Source of the DNA: Planctomycetia bacterium
Lineage (GTDB): Bacteria > Planctomycetota > Phycisphaerae > UBA1845 > UTPLA1
Direction of reading: 5' to 3'
Assembly (NCBI GenBank): GCA_015200345.1
Contig: CP054187.1
Location: 1,348,470 to 1,412,469 of the forward strand
DNA: 64,000 nucleotides
The notes below the pieces were generated by a model. That model did no database searches. It had not been told where the DNA came from and saw nothing but the letters and a program-made list of their open reading frames with translations. Position numbers and translations under genes: made by a program. Position 1 is the first letter of the stretch. Each line of letters opens with the position of its first letter. This document shows, piece after piece, positions 36,694 to 47,029 of the stretch.

Positions 36694-37191
36694 ATGATTC
36701 TGGGAATCCTGTCTGACAGCCACGGCGACGTCCACGCCACGCAACGCGCCATCGAATTGCTGCGCGAAAGCGGCGCGACGCGATTCATTCACTGCGGCGA
36801 TCTGTGCGGCACGGGCGTCCTCGACGCGCTCGCCGGACTGGATTGCTACTTCGTCTGGGGAAATTGCGACCACCCCGATGCCGCGATGAACAAGTACGTC
36901 CGCGACATCGGTCTGCCGGTCCCCAACGGCCGACTCACGCTCTACATCGCCGGCAAATCAATTGCAGCCTTTCACGGACACGAGGAAGAATTTCACGCTG
37001 CCGCCGGGAGCGACCATTTCGATTACATCCTCTACGGCCACACCCATCGCTACGCCGACACGCGCATCGGCCGCACGCGGCTGATCAACCCCGGCGCGCT
37101 CTACCGCGCCCGGCCGCATACGGTGGCCACGCTCGATCCATCGACGGACAAGTTGACGGTATTGCGGCTGGACACCGGACGGCCGGTTTGA
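36694..37191 (+). CDS. YfcE/MJ0936-family metallophosphoesterase
   Basis: 165 residues. Metal-binding motifs in order: ILSDSHGD, FIHCGDL, VWGNCDHP, FHGHE, and YGHTHR with LINPGA. This is the complete set for the small YfcE/MJ0936 phosphodiesterases, which hydrolyse phosphodiesters with a two-metal centre. The ATG at 36694 is chosen because MILGILSDSHGD is the usual N-terminus; an in-frame ATG at 36574 would overlap the divergent gene. Confidence 0.92.
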   Translation: MILGILSDSHGDVHATQRAIELLRESGATRFIHCGDLCGTGVLDALAGLDCYFVWGNCDHPDAAMNKYVRDIGLPVPNGRLTLYIAGKSIAAFHGHEEEFHAAAGSDHFDYILYGHTHRYADTRIGRTRLINPGALYRARPHTVATLDPSTDKLTVLRLDTGRPV

Positions 37192-37216
37192 ACCTTCGTC
37201 CGCAGCAGTTCATTCT

Positions 37217-38965
37217 TCATGGTCCGGTCAAAGCGGTGATGAACCCTTGCGTATCACGCCCATTTGCCAAGCCATCGGAGTTCATGTCCGCTCGCAGGAC
37301 GTCGCAGTTTGGCTGTCCCGTGGTGTAGGCCGCCGGATCGACCAACGCCAGAACAAACAGCGGCACATCCTGCATGTTTATCACGCCGTCGCAGTTCAAA
37401 TCGCCCAGAAGAAGCGATGGACGCTCGTAGGCGCCCATGTCCACGATCGGCGGCGTGCCCACGCCGGTATCGGGAACGCTTGCCACGTCGCTGAAGCGCG
37501 GTGCTCCGTCGAGATCGGTGACAACGCCCACCGGCACAAACGCGTTCTTGCCCGCATCAATGCACGGGGAGACGGCGGCCAGGCGAAGGTTCCCAGTTGC
37601 CACGCTGACAAGTTGCGGATTCGTGTCAAGGCAGCCGGGATAATTCGCCGGATCAGGCGGATCCTCGCCGGGGATCGGTTCAAGCAGATGCTGGATGCAA
37701 CTGTATTGAGAATTCAAATTGCCCTTGATTTGTCCGTCGATCGGGGCAATGTCTTCTCCATTAGCTATGTTGCCCCAGACGATTGTGTTTCGCAGATTGG
37801 CGTTCATGGCATTGTACGTAATCAAGCCGACGCCCTCTCTGCCGGTGTTGGCCGCGATCGTGCAGTTGATGACGTTGATCGTAGCGGGACTGAACGTCAA
37901 GCCGCCCACCGCCGCGCCCTCGCCGCCGGCGCTGATAAAGTCATTCACGCACATGACCGTCGCGGTATTGTGGTGGAACACCGAGTTGATGATTGTGGTG
38001 TTTCCCCAGGCGAAGATACCCGCCCCATAGTGCGCCTGGTTGTTGCGAAACACGCAGTCGCGGACCGTCAGCCCGCTGGATACACTGTCGATTCCGCCTC
38101 CGTATGCGTATTGGGAGGAATTCTGGCAGACAAAAAACGGCCGTCCGATGTTCCCGTCGAACGTGCAACGCGTCACACTGACCGGCAGACTCGATTCGTT
38201 ATAAATCCCGGCCCCCTGTCCCTCGCCTCCGCTGCCGGCGGTTACAACGGTATTACCAGAAAAAACGCAATCCGTGATCGTGGCCGCGGTCGCGCCGGTC
38301 AGGGCCATCCCTCCGCCACTTCCCAGATGGCTGTAGTTGCCGGAAAAAATACAATTTTCAACTATTAGCGTCGCATTCGTAGCACACAGACCGGCTCCGT
38401 ACGACCAGCCGAGGTAATTATTCTGAAACACGCAATGGCGGACCGTCATCCATCCACCGTTTACGTACAAACCCCCGCCGGGTGCGAAAACCGGGTAGCC
38501 GTCCGTGATGGTGAACCCGTCCAGGATCGTTCCCGAAGCCGTTCCGGTCGCGATCAGCACGCTGCCGTCGTTCCCGGGGAAGCCCGGCCCCGCGATGGTC
38601 GTGATGTGAACATTCCAGTTGCGCTGATTGGCGGCGGACTCGTTCCCGGCAAAGCCGCCATAAAGTACCACACCGCTCGGCAACGTGATCCCACCGCCGG
38701 ATAAATACGTCCCCTCTGCCACCCAGACTTCGTCTCCCGCCGCGGCCGTGCCCAGCGCCGCCGACAGATTGACGTAGGCATCCGTCCAGTTCTGGCCGGA
38801 ATTCGCGCCCGTCGCCGAGTCGTCCACGTAGATTACACTCGCCATGGCATCGCGCACGCCGAGGGTTGAAACAACCAGCAGGCCGCCCAGGAGGAGGAAG
38901 CGAGAACCCCGGGATGATCCCTTCTCTCGTTTGCTTCCGCCAAGAATTGGGCTTCTCAACACCAT
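37217..38965 (-). CDS. Secreted parallel beta-helix protein with dockerin-like C-terminus
   Basis: 582 residues. An N-terminal signal peptide (FLLLGGLLVVSTLGVRDAMA) is followed by VIYVDDSATGANSGQNWTDAY, typical of planctomycete choice-of-anchor/right-handed beta-helix proteins. The middle is many Asn/Gly-rich coils such as TVRHCVFQNN, VENCIFSGN, ITDCVFSGNT, VTRCTFDGN. The last ~65 residues contain GDLNCDGVINMQDV and RADMNSDGLANGRD, two dockerin-like calcium loops. It is exported and probably binds or cleaves polysaccharide, or is a cell-surface component; no catalytic residues can be pinned down. AAAGGAG supports the start. Confidence 0.8.
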   Translation of the reverse strand: MVLRSPILGGSKREKGSSRGSRFLLLGGLLVVSTLGVRDAMASVIYVDDSATGANSGQNWTDAYVNLSAALGTAAAGDEVWVAEGTYLSGGGITLPSGVVLYGGFAGNESAANQRNWNVHITTIAGPGFPGNDGSVLIATGTASGTILDGFTITDGYPVFAPGGGLYVNGGWMTVRHCVFQNNYLGWSYGAGLCATNATLIVENCIFSGNYSHLGSGGGMALTGATAATITDCVFSGNTVVTAGSGGEGQGAGIYNESSLPVSVTRCTFDGNIGRPFFVCQNSSQYAYGGGIDSVSSGLTVRDCVFRNNQAHYGAGIFAWGNTTIINSVFHHNTATVMCVNDFISAGGEGAAVGGLTFSPATINVINCTIAANTGREGVGLITYNAMNANLRNTIVWGNIANGEDIAPIDGQIKGNLNSQYSCIQHLLEPIPGEDPPDPANYPGCLDTNPQLVSVATGNLRLAAVSPCIDAGKNAFVPVGVVTDLDGAPRFSDVASVPDTGVGTPPIVDMGAYERPSLLLGDLNCDGVINMQDVPLFVLALVDPAAYTTGQPNCDVLRADMNSDGLANGRDTQGFITALTGP

Positions 38966-39005
38966 CTCGATTTCGCTCCTTTCGATAGAGGATTCCCGCC
39001 GGGGG

Positions 39006-40043
39006 CTACGATTGCAGCAAGAGCGTCACCAGGCCGGGAACGTCTTCCACATCCACCGCACCGCTCGCATTGGTGTCGCCGTTTGACGAATCGCAGTATG
39101 GGAATTGGGCGTCGTAACCTGCGGCATCGATCAGCTTCAGGATGAAGGCATTCACATCGGAGCCGTTCACCTTCCCGTCGCAGTTGAGGTCGCCGGCCCG
39201 AGGCGGCAGGGGCACGACCGTGAAGCCGGTGATCGAGTAGTTGTCGAAGCGAGCCGGGAGGGCGTCCCCGCCGGGATAGACGTAGATGCCGACGGCATCA
39301 ATGCAGGACAGCTCCTGCGTCGTGAGCTCACGCGCCAGAGAGTCGTTCGGAATCAATCGCGCGTCCGGGTTGAAGGAATTGCTCGGCTCATAAATGAGCG
39401 GGATGAAGGTGAACGTGTTGTCGAGCGGGTCGGTGGACATCATGGCGTGGGTGACCATCGCCGTCGTCATGCCCAGCTTCGGGGTTTCGTAGACGTACCA
39501 CGCCCCCCCGCACAATCGGAACGCGAATTGAAAGGATGGCCCGCTGGCCGTCGGACTGCCGTGGGAGTAGTCGATGGCCACGTAGGCGCCGTTGAGGTTG
39601 ATCGCCGCGATGCCGTTTTGCGTGATCGGCTCCGTCGTCCAGAGAAGGGCGTCGCCGCGGCCGAAGTTGTTGGGATCATTTCCGTTGTCCCCCGGAGCGC
39701 CTGTCCAATAGTCGTGTTCCAGGAATACGTGGCCCGACGTGAACTGCGAGCCGAAGTCATTCAGAGCGGTGATCTTATTGACGTTCTGATTGTTGTTGAT
39801 CGTGAAATCCGTCGAAACGGTCGTCGGGTTGTTCGTGCCGGTAACCAGCGACCATCCGGCCATCGAAAGGGCGGCAGGTTCAGGGAAACCGTCAAAGGTC
39901 TCGTGGTAGTCCTCCGCCCACGCAGAGACGACAAGCAAGCCCAGGATTGAAAGAGCCGCTGCGAAGTTGGCGGGCCGCACCCTGCTAGCCGACCCTCCAG
40001 ACGAATCGGACCGTGCCCGCAAGCCCATCTCGACTTTTGTCAT
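39006..40043 (-). CDS. Secreted protein with dockerin-like C-terminus
   Basis: 345 residues, exported (FAAALSILGLLVVSAWA). The body is a beta-rich domain without a recognised family (DYHETFDGFPEPAALSMAGW). A GDLNCDGKVNGSDVNAF loop and a second GDTNASGAVDVEDVPGL loop near the C-terminus form a dockerin-like type I pair, as in the protein encoded at 37217. The two genes are adjacent on the same strand, 40 bp apart. Function unknown. Confidence 0.7.
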   Translation of the reverse strand: MTKVEMGLRARSDSSGGSASRVRPANFAAALSILGLLVVSAWAEDYHETFDGFPEPAALSMAGWSLVTGTNNPTTVSTDFTINNNQNVNKITALNDFGSQFTSGHVFLEHDYWTGAPGDNGNDPNNFGRGDALLWTTEPITQNGIAAINLNGAYVAIDYSHGSPTASGPSFQFAFRLCGGAWYVYETPKLGMTTAMVTHAMMSTDPLDNTFTFIPLIYEPSNSFNPDARLIPNDSLARELTTQELSCIDAVGIYVYPGGDALPARFDNYSITGFTVVPLPPRAGDLNCDGKVNGSDVNAFILKLIDAAGYDAQFPYCDSSNGDTNASGAVDVEDVPGLVTLLLQS

Positions 40044-40113
40044 ACTTCGACTGCCGAATCAGATGCAAGTGCAAGTGATTACGGCTTTATCCTACCGCGC
40101 CGCCCCCCCCCCG

Positions 40114-41715
40114 TCAACCTTGTCCTTTATCGGACCCGCGCTCGAACCTCGCCGATTCCGGCGAATGGCCCTCGACGCGTCGTGCCAATCCGCGCGCCGC
40201 AAGGTGCTCCAATATCAAATAAATTGTTTCCAGATCGCCCGCAGCGTCGGAAGGATTCAACGTCCGGGCGAGTTCCTCCGCCGTCCGCGGTTCGCCCTTC
40301 AGCGACGCGAAAACCCGCCCCTGCAACGCCAGCACCGTGGCCGCCGCCTTCTTGCCCGCTTCGACGCCCGGCTGATCGTATGCGTTAATGTTCACCAGGC
40401 TCGCGTATAGACCCACCGCTCGCTCGAACAGGGCGATGAGCGCCCCCAGGCTGCGCGCTTCCACGCGCGGCAGCGTGATCATCATCGACGGCCGACCGCG
40501 ATCCGACAGCGCCTCGCGCGTGCCGAGCAGGAAGCCGTGCAAATAGTCGCCGCTCGTCGCGCCGGGCTGCACTTCGAGCGAATCCCCGCCGCTGTCCAGC
40601 ACGCGCACAAACGTCACGAAGAAATTCGCCACGCCGTCGCGAAGCTGCTGCACATACGCGTGCTGATCGGTCGAACCCTTGTTGCCGTAAACCGTCAACC
40701 CCTGTTCGACCGTCTTCCCGTCGCGGTCCAGCCGCTTGCCCAGCGACTCCATGATGAGCTGCTGCAAATAGCGCCCCAATAGCAGCAGCCGATCCTTGTA
40801 CGGAAGCACGACCATGTCCCGCGACCCGCGGCCGTCGGTCGCCGCGTGCCAGGCTAGTGCCATGAGCGCGGCAGGGTTCTTCATCGGGTCGCTGATGCGC
40901 GTCGCGGCATCGCAAAGCCTCGCGCCTTCCAGCATTGCCGTGATGTCCAGCCCCTGAAGCGCCGCGGGCAGCAGGCCCACCGCCGACGTGACGCTTGTCC
41001 GCCCGCCGACCCAATCGAACATCTCAAACCGCGCCAGCCATTGCTGCTGCTTGGCGTGCTGGTCCATCGCCGAGCCGGGCATCGTGATGGCGACGGCATG
41101 TTGTGCGAATGACAATCCCGCCGCGCGATAGGCCGCGTCCACCAGCAACATCGCGTTGCGCGTTTCGGGCGTGCCGCCGCTCTTGGACGTGACGATGCAG
41201 AGCGTCTCCCCAAGGCGGCCGCTCAAGCCTGCCAGCACACGCGCGATGCCGTCGGGATCGGTGTTGTCGAGGAAGTGCGGCGTTAGCTTGTCGCGCGATG
41301 GGTGACCCAGCGCATCGGCGACGAGCATCGGACCCAGCGCCGAGCCGCCGATCCCGATGCAAAGCAGTTGCGCAAAGCGCGGCGCACCGGCCGGTCGAAC
41401 GCGCCCTGCATGAACGTCCTCGGCGAACTTCTGCACCGCGACGATCGACGCGCGAATGACGCGGGCGATCTCCGCCGACGGCGCGAGGTCCGGCGCGCGC
41501 AGCCAGTAATGGCCTACCATGCGATTCTCATCGCGGTTGGCGATCGTGCCGGACTCCAGCGCCGCCATTTCATCGAACGCACGGGTCATCGCCGGACCCA
41601 TCCGCCGAACGAACGCTTCGTCCATCGGCATTCGACTGACGTCGAGCGAAATATCCAGGCCTGGGATGCAGCACCAGAATTGATTGAACCGTCGCCAGCG
41701 ATCGCGCGCGTCCAT
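40114..41715 (-). CDS. pgi: Glucose-6-phosphate isomerase
   Basis: 533 residues, the long Pgi form. Motifs in order: [32 protein letters not shown] (SIS sugar-phosphate loop), [20 protein letters not shown], and in the C-terminal half [34 protein letters not shown] with [15 protein letters not shown]. It interconverts glucose 6-phosphate and fructose 6-phosphate. GAGGTG before the ATG at 41715 supports the start; an in-frame GTG or ATG 13 codons upstream overlaps the next gene. Confidence 0.95.
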   Translation of the reverse strand: MDARDRWRRFNQFWCCIPGLDISLDVSRMPMDEAFVRRMGPAMTRAFDEMAALESGTIANRDENRMVGHYWLRAPDLAPSAEIARVIRASIVAVQKFAEDVHAGRVRPAGAPRFAQLLCIGIGGSALGPMLVADALGHPSRDKLTPHFLDNTDPDGIARVLAGLSGRLGETLCIVTSKSGGTPETRNAMLLVDAAYRAAGLSFAQHAVAITMPGSAMDQHAKQQQWLARFEMFDWVGGRTSVTSAVGLLPAALQGLDITAMLEGARLCDAATRISDPMKNPAALMALAWHAATDGRGSRDMVVLPYKDRLLLLGRYLQQLIMESLGKRLDRDGKTVEQGLTVYGNKGSTDQHAYVQQLRDGVANFFVTFVRVLDSGGDSLEVQPGATSGDYLHGFLLGTREALSDRGRPSMMITLPRVEARSLGALIALFERAVGLYASLVNINAYDQPGVEAGKKAAATVLALQGRVFASLKGEPRTAEELARTLNPSDAAGDLETIYLILEHLAARGLARRVEGHSPESARFERGSDKGQG

Positions 41716-41760
41716 ATCGCACCTCGTGATCGAAAAGCCTACCTGCGCGGGCAAGGGGCG

Positions 41761-42954
41761 TCACGCCGCGCGCAAACGCCGCGTCAACAGCGTGCAACCG
41801 ACGCCAGCGAACGCCGCGGCCATGCCGACCAGCACGGCCGCTTCGGGCAGAATCCCACCCAGTCCCTCGTTGCGAATCAGCGCGATGAAGCCGTCGTAGG
41901 ACCAGCCGTTGATCGTGAGCAGCCCGAGCTTCTGCATGAAGTCGGGCATGATCCAGCGCGGAACCATGCTGCCGCCGATGGCGCTCATGGCGAGGTTCAC
42001 CATCGTGCCGATGGAGTCGAGCTGCTCGTAGGTGCGCGAGATCGCGCCGAGCAGCAGCCCGAACGCCGTCGTCGCCATGCACGTGGCAAGCGTCAACACA
42101 AACAGACCGCCGGTCATGTCCCAGATGGCGACGCCGAACACCGCCCACGCGTAAAGGTACATGACGTAACAATGCACGAGACCGAGCGTGACCGCGAACA
42201 GTTGCTGCCCCATGACGATGTGCACCGGATGGATCGGCGCAGCCAGTTGCCGGCGGATCGTGCCGCTGGTGATTTCTTCCAACAACCCCCGCCCCGCACC
42301 GGTCGAGAGAAACAGCAGGAACATCGGCACGATGCCCGCGAGAAACGTATGCTTCGACGCGACCACCATCCGCTGAATCGCCACGCCGCGCCGGTCGACC
42401 TGAATCAGCGCTTGCGGCCGGGCCGGCCCGGTCGTTGCGGACTCACCTTCTTTGCGACGAACACCGAACAACTGCTCGAAGACATTTCGCCCCGCCGCCA
42501 TCTGCACGAGGCCGATGACAATGTCCGCCTCGCTGTCCTGCGTTTCGTCGTAGTACATCACGATGCCGCGATGCGCCGGGCCGGACAGCACGTTCGGCGC
42601 CAGGCCGTAGCCTTTGGGAATGACCAGCGCCACGCGAAACTTGCCCTCGCGGCGGATCGCCTCCTGCACACTCTGCTCCGTGAGCGGCTCGCCGTCGGGC
42701 GCTTCGTTTCGCGTCGTGATGACTTTCACACGCTCTTCCTTCAAGGTGTCTAAGAGCAACTGCGACTGCGGCGTGCGGTCGTGGTCGATCACGGCGACCT
42801 TGAACGGGCGACCCGCCGGCCCGGCGAAAATCTGCGTGAAGATCGAATACAGCACGATGCCCGGCAGGAAGATGACCGCCAGCGTCGCGCGCGAGCGCGA
42901 AAGAATCCGAAAATGTTTCCAAGCGATCGTCCCGATGATCCGTGCGTGTGACAT
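41761..42954 (-). CDS. ABC-2 type exporter permease
   Basis: 397 residues. One N-terminal transmembrane segment (TLAVIFLPGIVLYSIFTQIF) is followed by a ~150-residue extracytoplasmic domain (FKVAVIDHDRTPQSQLLLDTL), then about five transmembrane segments (FLAGIVPMFLLFLSTGAG, ITSGTIRRQLAAPIHP, FAVTLGLVHCYVMYLYAWAVFG, and others), the NatB/YhhJ-type ABC-2 layout. EEITSGTIRRQLAAPI is the conserved coupling segment. It starts 3 nt after the stop of the ATPase gene, so both form one transporter. Substrate unknown; the neighbouring nucleotide-sugar dehydrogenase is suggestive of polysaccharide but not proof. Confidence 0.87.
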   Translation of the reverse strand: MSHARIIGTIAWKHFRILSRSRATLAVIFLPGIVLYSIFTQIFAGPAGRPFKVAVIDHDRTPQSQLLLDTLKEERVKVITTRNEAPDGEPLTEQSVQEAIRREGKFRVALVIPKGYGLAPNVLSGPAHRGIVMYYDETQDSEADIVIGLVQMAAGRNVFEQLFGVRRKEGESATTGPARPQALIQVDRRGVAIQRMVVASKHTFLAGIVPMFLLFLSTGAGRGLLEEITSGTIRRQLAAPIHPVHIVMGQQLFAVTLGLVHCYVMYLYAWAVFGVAIWDMTGGLFVLTLATCMATTAFGLLLGAISRTYEQLDSIGTMVNLAMSAIGGSMVPRWIMPDFMQKLGLLTINGWSYDGFIALIRNEGLGGILPEAAVLVGMAAAFAGVGCTLLTRRLRAA

Positions 42955-42957
42955 GAG

Positions 42958-43947
42958 TTAATCGCGCAGCGCGCGGCCGGTCAGTTCGAGGAACACCGTC
43001 TCCAGATTCGGCTCGCGCAGGCTGATCGACGTCGGATGAATGCCCAGCTCATCCGCGCAGCGCGCCGCCAGCGCGATGGTCTGACCTGCGTCGCGAACGA
43101 CAATGTGCGCGGTGTCCGATTCCAGCGTCCAGGCCACGTCGCCGAGGCGCCGCGCCAGTTCGCCCATCCGCGCCGCCGTCAGGTCCGGCGCGCACAGCTC
43201 CAGGTCCCGCTTGATCCCACTGCCGCGCGTCAGCTCCGCCAGCGTCCCCTGCGCCAGCAGCTTTCCGTGATCGATGATCGCCGTGCGGTGACACAATCGC
43301 TGCGCTTCTTCCATGTAATGCGTCGTGTACAACACCGCACGGCCCGACGACGCCAGACCCTCCACAATCTCAAAAATGTATGCCCGCGCCTGCGGATCGA
43401 CGCCCGCCGTCGGCTCGTCGAGCAGCACCAGACGCGGATCGTGCAGCAGCGCCGCCGCGATGTTCAGCCGCCGCTTCATCCCGCCCGACCACGTGCCCAC
43501 CAGATCGTCGCCGCGATCGATCAGACCCACGGCTTCGAGAAGCTCATCGATGCGCCGAGCCAGCGCCGCGCCATGCAGATCGTACAACCGCCCGACGAAC
43601 CAGAGATTCTCCCGACCGGTCATGCGATCGGCGAGGCTGATCTCCTGCTGCACGTAGCCGATGCGGCGCTTGTAGGCCGCGCCGCCAAGCGGAACCCGAT
43701 CCTCCGCCGACGCGCTGCCGAGCGTGACCGTCCCGCCGTCAGGCCGGAGCAGGCCGGCAATTATGTTGATTGTTGTCGATTTACCAGCCCCGTTGGGGCC
43801 GAGCAGGCCGAAGACCTCCCCGGCGGCGATCTCAAACGACAGGCCGTCGACCGCGCGGTTCGATCCGTACGATTTGACAAGCTGCGATACGGTGAGAACG
43901 CTCAACCGGGTAATCCGCGCGAGCGGCTCCTTGATATCTCCGGCCAC
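42958..43947 (-). CDS. ABC transporter ATP-binding protein
   Basis: 329 residues. Walker A GPNGAGKSTTINI, Q-loop YVQQE, signature WSGGMKRRL, Walker B LVLLDEPTAGVDPQ and H-loop TTHYMEEAQ are all present. Length and the C-terminal ~90-residue extension match the drug/polysaccharide-export (CcmA/NatA-like) subfamily. It pairs with the permease immediately downstream. GTG start. Confidence 0.95.
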   Translation of the reverse strand: MAGDIKEPLARITRLSVLTVSQLVKSYGSNRAVDGLSFEIAAGEVFGLLGPNGAGKSTTINIIAGLLRPDGGTVTLGSASAEDRVPLGGAAYKRRIGYVQQEISLADRMTGRENLWFVGRLYDLHGAALARRIDELLEAVGLIDRGDDLVGTWSGGMKRRLNIAAALLHDPRLVLLDEPTAGVDPQARAYIFEIVEGLASSGRAVLYTTHYMEEAQRLCHRTAIIDHGKLLAQGTLAELTRGSGIKRDLELCAPDLTAARMGELARRLGDVAWTLESDTAHIVVRDAGQTIALAARCADELGIHPTSISLREPNLETVFLELTGRALRD

Positions 43948-43966
43948 TGGTCACTGACCACTGACC

Positions 43967-45319
43967 CTATGCTTTCACGATCTTCTCACGACCCCTGCGC
44001 ACCTTCGCCGTTGCGTTGCGGCTGTCGATCACCAGTTTCGAATGCCGCACGATCGCATCGTAGTCATAGGCCGAGTGATCGGTGGAAATCAGCACCGCGT
44101 CATAGCGCTTCAAATTCGCCGGTGTCAACGGCACCGATTTCATGCGCAGATCGTGCTCGCGGCCGCGATGCGTGCGCGGAATGTGCGGATCGTTGTAATC
44201 AACCTTCGCGCCGGCATGCCGCAGCAGCTCGATCAACTCGATGCTCGGGCTTTCCCGCAGATCATCAACGTCCTTCTTGTACGCGAGCCCCAGCACGAGG
44301 ATTCGAGATCCGCGAAGCGGCTTGCCCCGATCGTTCAACGCATCGGACAACCGATTAATCACATACCGCGGCATGTGCGTGTTGATCTCGCCGGCCAGTT
44401 CGATGAACCGCGTCGGCTCGCCGTACTGCCGCGCCTTCCACGTCAGGTAAAACGGATCGATCGGGATGCAGTGCCCGCCCAGACCAGGCCCGGGATAAAA
44501 CGCCGAATACCCGAACGGCTTGGTCTTTGCCGCGTTGATCACGTCCCAAACGTCGATGCCCATCCGGTCAAAGAGCATCTTCAACTCGTTGACCATCGCG
44601 ATGTTCACGCAGCGGTAGACGTTCTCGACGATCTTGGCCGCCTCCGCCACTTCGCAACTCGACACGGGCACGACCTGCGCGATCGCTCCGGCGTACAGCT
44701 TCACCGCCAGCCGCTTGCTCGTCGGATCATTCCCGCCGACCACCTTCGGTATCGTTTCGGTGCTGTAGTCCTTGCGGCCGGGGTCTTCGCGCTCGGGACT
44801 GAACGCGAGGAAAAAATCACGTCCCGCCTTCAGACCACTGCCTGCTTCGAGGATCGGCTTGACCAATTCACGCGTCGTGCCGGGATACGTCGTCGACTCC
44901 AGCACGACGAGCTGCCCCTTGCGAAGCTGCGCCGCGATCGCCCGCGACGTCGATTCGATGTAACTCATGTCCGGATCACGGCTCTTCGAAAGCGGCGTCG
45001 GCACGCAGATGATGATCGCGTCGGGCTTGCTCAACTCCCGAAAATCCGCCGTCGCGCGAAACCGACCGGCGCGAACCAGTGAACTGATCGTCGACGACGG
45101 GATATGCTTGATGTAGCTCTTGCCCGCGTTGAGCTGCTTCACCTTCGACCCGTCTATATCAAAGCCCAGACACTTGTACCCCGCCGATCCGAACGTCCGC
45201 ACCAGCGGAAGACCGACGTAACCCATGCCCATGACGCCGACCAGCGCGCGGCGCGAGTCAATTCGCTTCTCTAGATCCTTGCTGTTCAAGGAAGTTGTCT
45301 CCTGTGAATTCTTCGCCAT
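43967..45319 (-). CDS. Nucleotide-sugar 6-dehydrogenase (UDP-GlcNAc/UDP-Glc type)
   Basis: 450 residues. NAD-binding GMGYVGLPL (about residue 30), SFSPERxDPG-like LAFSPEREDPG, and the catalytic Cys in GPGLGGHCIPIDPFYL. It oxidises the C6 alcohol of a UDP-sugar to a carboxylate for surface polysaccharide. The AFSPER and GHCIP wording suggests the WbpA/UDP-N-acetylglucosamine dehydrogenase group rather than Ugd, but this is not certain. The start at 45319 is chosen because the frame upstream has no family resemblance. No other sugar genes are next door. Confidence 0.88.
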   Translation of the reverse strand: MAKNSQETTSLNSKDLEKRIDSRRALVGVMGMGYVGLPLVRTFGSAGYKCLGFDIDGSKVKQLNAGKSYIKHIPSSTISSLVRAGRFRATADFRELSKPDAIIICVPTPLSKSRDPDMSYIESTSRAIAAQLRKGQLVVLESTTYPGTTRELVKPILEAGSGLKAGRDFFLAFSPEREDPGRKDYSTETIPKVVGGNDPTSKRLAVKLYAGAIAQVVPVSSCEVAEAAKIVENVYRCVNIAMVNELKMLFDRMGIDVWDVINAAKTKPFGYSAFYPGPGLGGHCIPIDPFYLTWKARQYGEPTRFIELAGEINTHMPRYVINRLSDALNDRGKPLRGSRILVLGLAYKKDVDDLRESPSIELIELLRHAGAKVDYNDPHIPRTHRGREHDLRMKSVPLTPANLKRYDAVLISTDHSAYDYDAIVRHSKLVIDSRNATAKVRRGREKIVKA

Positions 45320-45586
45320 CCGACGACCCCTCCGCTTCCGGAAGGGCCGACCGAACGGAGCATTAGAAGGGCTGCCGCATGGACAGACAAGCGACGCGAA
45401 GCATCCGCCCATGCGGACCGACCACCTTAATCGGACTTGATCGGACTGAACCCACGCCCCCTTTGAACCGTAGTGATAGCGACGTTCGGCGCATCCGATA
45501 ATCTGGTTTCACGCCCACCCGGCAACCCAATAGCAGCCTGCTTGCCCTCGGCTGTGACCCCGATACACTGCGCCGCACCGACAACC

Positions 45587-46765
45587 ATGCTCCCAACCTC
45601 GCCCCTCATGCTTGGCGGAATCTGGACAGCCATCTCCCACAACTGGGCGCTGTTCTCCATTTTGCTTACGTTGCTCCTCCTGGTCATCGTGCCGGCGCTG
45701 GTTCTCGCCAAGTACGTCCGCATCAGCCTCAACATCATGAAGGACACGGTGCCGCCGCTCTCGGTGCCGCAGCTCTGCTTCGACCGCATCCCCGGCGAGG
45801 AGCGCGACGTCTTCGCCGCCGACGGCATCCGCCTGCGCGGCGTCTTCATGCACCCCCCGCCCGGTGTCCCGCGCCGCGGCCTCATCATCTTCGCGCCGGA
45901 GTTCATGAGCGACCGCAACAGTTGCGCACGGTACTGCCGCCCGCTGATCGAGGCCGGTTACGATGTGTTCTCCTTCGACTTCCGCGGACACGGAGAAAGT
46001 GCGAAAGAGGATGGCTACAACCCGCGCCAATGGGCCAGCGACCGCGAGATCTCCGACATGACCGGCGTCATCAGTTTCGCCGAACAATGGCTGGAGAAAA
46101 TGGGCTACCCCCTCGAGATCGGTCTTTTCGGCATTTCACGCGGCGCGTGCACGTCGATCCTCGTCGCGGCCCAGAACCCCGTCGTGAAGGCCATCGTCGT
46201 CGACGGGGCCTTCTCCTCCGACCATACGCTCGAACACCTCATGAAACGCTGGGCCAAGATCTTCGCCAAAGTGAAGTTCGTCTATGAAAACCACCCGCCC
46301 GAGTTCTGGCGGTTCCTGCGTTGGTGCCTCTTTGTCACCTGCCGATTCAAGTTCGGCTGCACCTACCCGTCGGTCAAAAAGGCCCTCAAACGCATGCCGC
46401 CCCGACCGCTCCTCTTCGTCCACGGCCAACGCGACAGCTACATCCCCGTCGAGCAGTCGCGCATGCTTTATGCCCTCGCCCCACAGCCCAAGTACCTGTG
46501 GATCGTTCCCGGAGCGAAGCACAACCAATCGGTGGACATGGCACCGGCCGAGTACGCACGCCGCACGGTGGAGTTCTTCGATCAGTACCTCTGGCGCAAG
46601 GCCGAGCCGCACAACATGTACCACCCGGATCGCTTCGCTCGCATGGCACGCTCGGCGCGGGATGGTGACACGCGCTCGGCGCCTGACCGAAGCGATGGCG
46701 AGTCGCGCGTTCCCGCCTCCAACGCTAACGGGACGATCGAAGTCGCAAGCAAATCTCAAAACTGA
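45587..46765 (+). CDS. Membrane-anchored alpha/beta hydrolase
   Basis: 392 residues. An N-terminal transmembrane helix (WALFSILLTLLLLVIVPALVLAKYV) anchors an alpha/beta hydrolase domain: FDFRGHGES oxyanion-type loop, nucleophile elbow GISRGACTS, and the C-terminal catalytic pieces FVHGQRDSYIP (Asp) and GAKHNQSVD (His). Substrate unknown; serine esterase or peptidase-like. A Ser/Arg/Asn-rich tail of ~45 residues follows. The ATG at 45587 is preferred; upstream in-frame ATGs lack a plausible protein. Confidence 0.83.
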   Translation: MLPTSPLMLGGIWTAISHNWALFSILLTLLLLVIVPALVLAKYVRISLNIMKDTVPPLSVPQLCFDRIPGEERDVFAADGIRLRGVFMHPPPGVPRRGLIIFAPEFMSDRNSCARYCRPLIEAGYDVFSFDFRGHGESAKEDGYNPRQWASDREISDMTGVISFAEQWLEKMGYPLEIGLFGISRGACTSILVAAQNPVVKAIVVDGAFSSDHTLEHLMKRWAKIFAKVKFVYENHPPEFWRFLRWCLFVTCRFKFGCTYPSVKKALKRMPPRPLLFVHGQRDSYIPVEQSRMLYALAPQPKYLWIVPGAKHNQSVDMAPAEYARRTVEFFDQYLWRKAEPHNMYHPDRFARMARSARDGDTRSAPDRSDGESRVPASNANGTIEVASKSQN

Positions 46766-46800
46766 CGGCGGAGGCCCGCGACAAAGCCACAGTCTCAACG

Positions 46801-46841
46801 ATTCCCTCTCCCTTCCAGGGAGAGGGCCGGGGTGAGGGTAA
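46801..46841. repeat. Single CTCTCCC...GGGAGAGG palindromic element
   Basis: A short inverted repeat (CCCTCTCCC-ttcca-GGGAGAGGG) followed by GGTGAGGGTAAG in the intergenic gap after the hydrolase gene. The same core occurs in tandem at 63050-63750, so it is a dispersed element of this genome. Confidence 0.75.
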
Positions 46842-47029
46842 GCCGTTGAACGCGCCCGGAATCGTCTTCTCTGCTCAACCGCTACACGCCAACGCCTGCT
46901 GCCCTGCCCGACAGCCCAGACCATCCTTAATTCCGAAAGGCAAACTGTCTCACTTTGAGTGAAACATTTCACTGTCGCTTATCACCGGTCCTCATTGGCT
47001 GTTGACATGAGAAACTAATCGTAGCACCC

